Assembly: GCA_015494725.1 (NCBI GenBank)
Contig: WGAR01000073.1
Span: 1 to 9,766 of the forward strand
Source of the DNA: Thermodesulfobacteriaceae bacterium
GTDB lineage: Bacteria; Desulfobacterota; Thermodesulfobacteria; Thermodesulfobacteriales; Thermodesulfobacteriaceae
DNA length: 9,766 bases
Reading direction: 5' to 3'
Position numbers and translations under genes: made by a program. The first letter of the stretch is position 1, and every line of letters begins with the position of its first letter. Below the pieces are notes generated by a model. It ran no database searches and was not told the DNA's origin. It saw only the letters and a list, made by a program, of their open reading frames with translations. Positions 6,051-9,766 of this stretch are shown piece by piece.

Positions 6051-7173
6051 AAAAGGGGAAAGAGCCCTGGTTATGCTGGAGGACGGAACCCACTTCTGGG
6101 GCTGGTCTTTTACCGGCCCTGGCGAGGCCTTCGGGGAGATGGTCTTCAACACCGCTATAACCGGCTACCAGGAGATCCTCACCGATCCCTCCTACAAGGG
6201 TCAGATCGTGGCCATGACCTATCCCCTGATCGGGAACTACGGAGTAAATTCCGAGGACTCGGAGAGTCGGGGTATTCATGTGGAGGCCTTTGTGGTGCGG
6301 GAATACCAGCCGCACTATAGTAACTGGCGGGCGGAAAAATCGCTGGCGGAGTGGCTTTCGGAAAACGGGGTGCTCGCCGTGGAGGGGATTGATACCCGGG
6401 CCCTTACCCGACACGTGCGGCTTTTCGGGGCCATGAAGGCCGGGATCACCACCGAGGACCTGGACCCTAAGAGGTTCCTGGAGCGGGTGAAGGAAAGCCC
6501 GGGGCTGGTGGGGCGGGACCTGGTGAAGGAGGTAACCTCCCCGCAGCCCTATCGCTGGCGAAAAGGGACCATGGAAGAGGGAGTGGCTTCCTTTTCCGGG
6601 GAGGGGCGGATAAAGATCGCCGTACTGGATTGCGGGTTGAAGCTCAATCAGCTTCGGCTTTTTGAGGAACGGGGTTGTGAGTGTGTGGTCTTTCCGGCCC
6701 ATACCCCGGCCGACGAGATCCTGGCTGCCGGGCCGGATGGGATCTTTCTTTCCAACGGTCCCGGGGATCCGGCGGCTGTACCCTATGTGGTGGAAACGGT
6801 CAGGGATCTTCTGGGCAAGAGGCCCCTTTTCGGTATCTGTCTGGGGCACCAGATGCTGGGGCAGGCCCTGGGGGCCTCCACCTATAAGCTCAAGTTCGGG
6901 CATCGAGGGGCCAACCATCCGGTAAAGGACCTCACCACCGGACGCATCGAGATCACCTCCCAGAACCATGGGTTCTGTGTTCGGGCCGAGGAACTCCCCC
7001 CGGAGGTGGAGGTGACCCATATCAATCTGAACGATAATACTCTGGAAGGTATAAGACATCGGGAAATTCCGGCCTTTTCGGTGCAATACCATCCGGAAAA
7101 TGCCCCGGGTCCGCACGATGCGGTGTATCTTTTCGATCGTTTCGTGGAGATGATTCGGGCCTATCTGGTATAG
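6040..7173 (+). CDS. carA: Carbamoyl-phosphate synthase small (glutaminase) subunit
   Basis: This 377-residue protein, counted from TTG 6040, has the usual length for CarA. The N-terminal half carries LVMLEDGTHFWGWSF, FGEMVFNTAITGYQEILTDPSYKGQIV and PLIGNYGVN. The C-terminal half is a class I glutamine amidotransferase: FLSNGPGDP, GICLGHQ with nucleophile Cys267, and VQYHPE with His351 and Glu353, which match E. coli Cys269, His353 and Glu355. It hydrolyses glutamine and channels ammonia to CarB to make carbamoyl phosphate for arginine and pyrimidine synthesis. After the triad the sequence reads NAPGPHD, where Ala or Ser is more usual at the first position; this is unlikely to matter. CarB is not adjacent. 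The gene overlaps prfB by 11 bp and its TAG abuts the ribF ATG. An argJ gene lies at the other end of the window on the opposite strand. Confidence 0.95.
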   Translation: MARKKGERALVMLEDGTHFWGWSFTGPGEAFGEMVFNTAITGYQEILTDPSYKGQIVAMTYPLIGNYGVNSEDSESRGIHVEAFVVREYQPHYSNWRAEKSLAEWLSENGVLAVEGIDTRALTRHVRLFGAMKAGITTEDLDPKRFLERVKESPGLVGRDLVKEVTSPQPYRWRKGTMEEGVASFSGEGRIKIAVLDCGLKLNQLRLFEERGCECVVFPAHTPADEILAAGPDGIFLSNGPGDPAAVPYVVETVRDLLGKRPLFGICLGHQMLGQALGASTYKLKFGHRGANHPVKDLTTGRIEITSQNHGFCVRAEELPPEVEVTHINLNDNTLEGIRHREIPAFSVQYHPENAPGPHDAVYLFDRFVEMIRAYLV

Positions 7174-8121
7174 ATGAAGATTTATTATCCGCGGGATTTT
7201 CCCCTGCATTTAAAGAATCCGGTAGCCACCCTGGGCAATTTTGACGGGGTCCATGTGGGGCATCAGGCCCTCATTCGGGAGACGCTGGCCTGGGCCGATA
7301 GCCTGGGGGGAGAACCCCTGGTGATAACCTTTGAGCCTCATCCGCGCAAGGTTCTCCAGCCGGCGGTCCCCCTGCGCCTCCTTACCCCCTTCGAGGAAAA
7401 GATGGAATTTTTGGAAGGACTGGGGCTTTCCTCGGTGCTGATCATTCCCTTTGATCAGGAGGTAGCCGATCTTCCGGCCGAGGAGTTTGTGGAGGAATAT
7501 CTGGTTTATGGTCTCAGGTTGAGCGGTCTGGTGGTGGGATTCAATTATCGGTTCGGGCGGGGGCGCAGCGGCGGCCCCGAGCTTCTGCACCAGATGGGGG
7601 AGAGATACGGGTTTCAGGTCCGGGTGATCGCTCCGCAGGTCCTGGATGGTCAGACGGTATCCAGTTCCCTCATAAGGGATTTTCTGCTCGAGGGCAAGGT
7701 CCGTCGCGGAGGAATATTTCTGGGGCGTCCCTATACCCTACGGGGAAGGGTGATCCGGGGGGAGGCCCGCGGACATCGGCTGGGGTTCCCCACCGCCAAT
7801 CTGGAGATCCCTTCCGAAAAACTCCTTCCGGCCCGGGGGGTCTATGCGGTAAGGGTATTTTTCCGGGGGGAAGGAAGACCGGGGCTCTTTTCCGGGGGCT
7901 GGCCCGGGGTGATGAATATAGGGGAAAAACCCACCTTCGGTCGGCACAGCCTGAGCGTGGAGGTGCATATCTTCGATTTCGAAGGAGATCTTTACGGCCA
8001 GCTTCTGGAAGTGGAGGTACTTACATTTCTGCGGCCGGAGAAGAAGTTCCCCTCCCCGACCGCCTTGATTCAACAGATAGCCAAGGATTGTATGCAGGCC
8101 AGAAAATTGCTGGAAGCCTAG
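7174..8121 (+). CDS. ribF: Bifunctional riboflavin kinase / FMN adenylyltransferase
   Basis: This 315-residue protein has the usual RibF length and two domains. The N-terminal adenylyltransferase (about 1-175) has GNFDGVHVGHQ (21-31), TFEPHPRKVL (52-61), GFNYRFGRGRSG (122-133) and VSSSLIRDFL (162-171). The C-terminal kinase (about 183-313) has GEARGHRLGFPTANL (196-210), GVYAVRV, GVMNIGEKPTF (245-255) and VEVHIFDFEGDLYG (262-275) with the presumed catalytic Glu263. It converts riboflavin to FMN and then FAD in the cytoplasm. ATG 7174 directly follows the carA stop with no clear Shine-Dalgarno, so translation probably relies on coupling. The stop lies in GCCTAGGC and overlaps the stop of the HTH gene on the other strand. 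No FMN riboswitch is visible, as expected for an internal operon gene. Confidence 0.95.
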   Translation: MKIYYPRDFPLHLKNPVATLGNFDGVHVGHQALIRETLAWADSLGGEPLVITFEPHPRKVLQPAVPLRLLTPFEEKMEFLEGLGLSSVLIIPFDQEVADLPAEEFVEEYLVYGLRLSGLVVGFNYRFGRGRSGGPELLHQMGERYGFQVRVIAPQVLDGQTVSSSLIRDFLLEGKVRRGGIFLGRPYTLRGRVIRGEARGHRLGFPTANLEIPSEKLLPARGVYAVRVFFRGEGRPGLFSGGWPGVMNIGEKPTFGRHSLSVEVHIFDFEGDLYGQLLEVEVLTFLRPEKKFPSPTALIQQIAKDCMQARKLLEA

Positions 8122-8354
8122 GCCTTTTTGCCCTTCTTAAGTTCCTCCACGAATTCATCAATAGGGTTTTTACGTTTACCGGCTTTCTTAGGAATATTTA
8201 CCCCGCGCTTGCGTAATTCGCTTACCACTTTGGTAACCTGAAAGCGGCTTATGCCTAGCTTTTCGGCGATCTCCTGGGAGGTCATTTTATGATAATTTTC
8301 ATAAATGAAACGGACATCCTCTTTAGTGATCATTCTGCTTCTTTTGCGTGCCAT
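8118..8354 (-). CDS. Small helix-turn-helix DNA-binding protein, unknown target
   Basis: This 78-residue, strongly basic protein has a helix-turn-helix at about 25-50 (TSQEIAEKLGISRFQVTKVVSELRKR), preceded by a basic N-terminus (MARKRSR) and followed by GVNIPKKAGKRK and a charged helix (NPIDEFVEELKK). The fold suggests a homeodomain-like or winged-helix transcription factor, but I do not recognise a named family. ATG 8354 has an excellent AGGAGGGG site (8361-8368) at six-base spacing. Its coding sequence is clearly richer in A+T than the plus-strand genes nearby. It is transcribed in the same direction as surE, 66 bp downstream, from a promoter of its own. It meets ribF tail to tail with a 4-bp overlap. 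Regulation of surE, ribF or its own gene is possible but unsupported. Confidence 0.8.
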   Translation of the reverse strand: MARKRSRMITKEDVRFIYENYHKMTSQEIAEKLGISRFQVTKVVSELRKRGVNIPKKAGKRKNPIDEFVEELKKGKKA

Positions 8355-8360
8355 GCTCTA

Positions 8361-8416
8361 CCCCTCCTTTTCTGGATATGATACTTTAACCTTAATAGAT
8401 TGATTTTGTTTGTCAA
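8361..8416 (-). promoter_or_regulatory. Promoter and ribosome binding site of the small HTH gene
   Basis: On the minus strand, a perfect TTGACA (plus 8411-8416) begins 4 bases after the surE stop. TAAGGT (plus 8389-8394, three of six to consensus including the first TA and last T) follows at 16 bases, and AGGAGGGG (plus 8361-8368) precedes the ATG. The intervening sequence is AT-rich, as expected for a promoter. The -10 is weak, so its exact position is uncertain. Confidence 0.5.
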
Positions 8417-8420
8417 GAGT

Positions 8421-9173
8421 TTAATAGGAGATTTTGATGCTTTCTAAGCGAGTGAGAATTTCAGAATGGGTTAAATCGTGATGGAGAGGCGTAATGCTTA
8501 TATAGCCTTGTTTCAAAGCTATTACATCGGTTTCCGGGTCTTCCTCCATGAATTCCTCTCCGCATTGCCAGTAATAAACATTCCCGTGAGGATCCAGACG
8601 CCTTTCAAAACGCTCTCTTAGTCTATTGGTGCCCTGACGGGTGAACTTGATGCCTTTTATCTGTTGTGGAGGAAGATGGGGGATGTTGACGTTCAAGCAG
8701 AAGGGAAAGGGAAGAGACCAGTGGAAGACTTGATCTACCAATACAGAAACGAAATAAGCGGCAAAACAGTAACTTTCCTGGCGATAAGCATCCAGGGATA
8801 CAGCCAGGGCCGGCATGCCCAGGATGGCGGCCTCGGTGGCTGCGGATACCGTACCGGAATAGAGCACGTTGATGCCCACATTGGCGCCCCGGTTGATCCC
8901 GGAGATCACGAGATCCACCGGGCCCACCAGTTCGTAGAAGGCGAGTTTTACGCAATCGGCCGGGGTGCCGTTTACCGCGTAGCCCCGAAATTCGCGGCCC
9001 CGGCGGACTGTTCTTACCCGCAGGGGAACGGAAAGGGTGATGGCATGGCCCACGGCACTGCGCTCGGCCTCCGGGGCCACCACAATGACCTCATGATCCA
9101 GGGAAAGACACCGATAGAGCGCACACAGCCCCTCGGCATAGATGCCGTCATCGTTGGTGAGAAGGATCCTCAC
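8421..9173 (-). CDS. surE: 5'/3'-nucleotidase SurE
   Basis: This 250-residue protein has the typical SurE length. It begins MRILLTNDDG with metal ligands Asp8 and Asp9, continues VVAPEAERSAVGHAIT with Ser39, and has SGINRGANVG with Asn94, completing the divalent-metal site of the family. YSGTVSAATEA and GTPADCVKLA are further signatures. SurE dephosphorylates nucleoside monophosphates, with roles in stationary-phase survival and nucleotide salvage. The start is GTG at 9171-9173, which places LLTNDDG at the mature N-terminus; only a modest AAGGGG-type site lies upstream. The first 26 bases overlap the small Cys-protein gene, so the two are probably co-translated. Base composition drifts toward A+T in the 3' part (about 8421-8660). 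A single cluster of Cys/Tyr residues in the middle (QESYCFAAYF) looks ordinary. Confidence 0.95.
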   Translation of the reverse strand: MRILLTNDDGIYAEGLCALYRCLSLDHEVIVVAPEAERSAVGHAITLSVPLRVRTVRRGREFRGYAVNGTPADCVKLAFYELVGPVDLVISGINRGANVGINVLYSGTVSAATEAAILGMPALAVSLDAYRQESYCFAAYFVSVLVDQVFHWSLPFPFCLNVNIPHLPPQQIKGIKFTRQGTNRLRERFERRLDPHGNVYYWQCGEEFMEEDPETDVIALKQGYISITPLHHDLTHSEILTRLESIKISY

Positions 9174-9327
9174 CGCGGTTTTCCCCTTCCCTGCCCCGGT
9201 GTTCCTCCTTCCAGATGAGATAAAGCATGCACCCCGAGCGATGGGGACAGTAGTCGTGGGGGTGACGACACCCTCCGGAAAGAGGGACTTCTTCTTGATA
9301 TTTCATGCAGAATCCTTTTTCTTCCAT
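9148..9327 (-). CDS. Small cysteine-containing protein, unknown function
   Basis: This 59-residue protein has four cysteines at 7, 20, 27 and 33 (spacing C-x12-C-x6-C-x5-C) and several histidines (22, 24, 29) in GGCRHPHDYCPHRSGC, followed by a short hydrophobic stretch MLYLIW and a hydrophilic tail. The pattern suggests a zinc site or Fe-S binding, but I do not recognise a family. I chose ATG 9327 because TGAGGA, formed at the argJ stop (GAGGA at plus 9335-9339), lies seven bases upstream. The frame also has an ATG at 9357 inside argJ, with no ribosome binding site. The 3' end overlaps surE by 26 bp, so the last residues may be constrained by surE. The tight argJ-this-surE packing supports a real gene. 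Confidence 0.65.
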   Translation of the reverse strand: MEEKGFCMKYQEEVPLSGGCRHPHDYCPHRSGCMLYLIWKEEHRGREGENRGEDPSHQR

Positions 9328-9337
9328 GGATGATTCC

Positions 9338-9766
9338 TCAGGTTCGGTATTCGGCATTGATTTTAATATACTCGTAGGAGAGGTCGCAGGTAAGGAGTTC
9401 GGCTAAGGCTCTTCCCCGGGAAAGCCTTATCCGGAGCGTGAATTCCGGACGGCCCATTTCCCTTCGGGCCTCCTCTTCGGAAAGGCCCTGGCCTTCTCTT
9501 ACCAGGGGCACCTGGTTCACCAGGATCTCCACCCCCTGCGGATCAAGGCCCAGGCCGAGTTTGCCCAGGGCCACCAGGATCCGCCCCCAGTTGGGGTCCT
9601 CGCCGAAGAAGGCGGTCTTTACCAGGGGGGAGTCGGCCACGGCCCGGGCGAGCCTTTCCGCCTCCGCCGCATCCCGCGCCCCCTCCACCCTTATACGCAC
9701 CACCTTGGTAGCTCCCTCCCCGTCCTTTACGATGAGGTAGGAAAGTTCCCGGCACACCTCAAAAAG
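9338..9766 (-). CDS. argJ: Arginine biosynthesis bifunctional protein ArgJ, C-terminal part (5' end outside window)
   Basis: The 142 residues read from the window edge (LFEVCRELSYLIVKDGEGATK) to the TGA at 9338-9340. Signatures of the ArgJ beta chain are SYLIVKDGEGATKVV, SPLVKTAFFGEDPNWGRI and the C-terminal LSYEYIKINAEYRT. ArgJ transfers the acetyl group of N-acetylornithine to glutamate, and in bifunctional forms also uses acetyl-CoA, in cyclic arginine synthesis. The self-cleavage site that separates alpha and beta chains lies upstream of the window, so it cannot be checked. A V codon (GTG) at 9755-9757 is internal, not the start. The stop is within TGAGGA, which also serves as the ribosome binding site of the next small gene. 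Confidence 0.95.
   Translation of the reverse strand, partial: LFEVCRELSYLIVKDGEGATKVVRIRVEGARDAAEAERLARAVADSPLVKTAFFGEDPNWGRILVALGKLGLGLDPQGVEILVNQVPLVREGQGLSEEEARREMGRPEFTLRIRLSRGRALAELLTCDLSYEYIKINAEYRT

Noticed and set aside
5956..7209. Long open frame (about 417 codons) antisense to carA
   Set aside because: It is a shadow of a GC-rich gene: His/Pro/Gly/Leu-rich translation with no family motif, while carA on the plus strand is unambiguous.
8116..8130. GCCTAGGC palindrome followed by a T run as a possible terminator
   Set aside because: The palindrome has no loop: folded, it leaves only a two-base-pair stem, too weak for an intrinsic terminator. It is explained by the overlapping stop codons.
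8664..9218. Plus-strand open frame of about 184 codons opposite surE
   Set aside because: It mirrors surE codon structure and has no motif; SurE metal-site residues confirm the minus strand.
1..9766. CRISPR arrays, insertion sequences, tRNA or rRNA genes, riboswitches
   Set aside because: I saw no periodic repeats, transposase motifs, terminal inverted repeats, cloverleaf-like segments or long structured leaders; intergenic space is too small for most of these.

Overview
The window reads as a bacterial core-genome segment with densely packed genes and a GC-rich coding style. Alternative starts are frequent (TTG at 925 and 6040, GTG at 2727 and 9173). The DUF39-type homocysteine route, with no classical homocysteine synthase in view, suggests an anaerobic sulfur-metabolising organism of the Desulfobacterota / Thermodesulfobacteria kind. 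That placement is inferred from gene content, and no rRNA or other taxonomic marker is present. I see no insertion sequence, CRISPR array, prophage, tRNA or rRNA.

Plus-strand block (1-8121). It opens with the last 48 codons of histidyl-tRNA synthetase (hisS), overlapping by one base a TauE/SafE-type membrane transporter. A 62-bp gap with a candidate promoter precedes a tight three-gene sulfur cluster: a two-CBS plus ACT-like regulator, a DUF39 homocysteine-forming protein (L-aspartate semialdehyde sulfurtransferase family) and a LarE-like PP-loop ATPase. The last two overlap by 4 bp. After 40 bp come a 440-residue PhoU-DUF47 fusion, release factor 2 (prfB) with an intact programmed +1 frameshift site, carA (carbamoyl-phosphate synthase small subunit) and ribF (FMN/FAD synthesis). 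The distances between the last four genes are 10 bp or less, or the genes overlap.

Minus-strand block (9766-8118). It reads argJ (C-terminal part, running off the window), a 59-residue cysteine-containing small protein, surE (survival nucleotidase) and a 78-residue helix-turn-helix protein. The last has its own promoter-like sequence and meets ribF tail to tail, with overlapping stop codons in an 8-bp palindrome. The HTH gene and the 3' part of surE are visibly richer in A+T than the rest of the window.

How the genes fit together. Most are housekeeping (translation, arginine/pyrimidine precursors, flavin cofactors, nucleotide salvage). The part with most biological interest is 925-3485. It looks like a sulfur-assimilation unit in which the CBS/ACT protein may act in trans as the ligand sensor that is fused to DUF39 in some archaea, and LarE-like chemistry may be coupled to homocysteine formation. 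The second architectural oddity is the PhoU-DUF47 fusion, and the third is the uncharacterised small Cys protein between argJ and surE.
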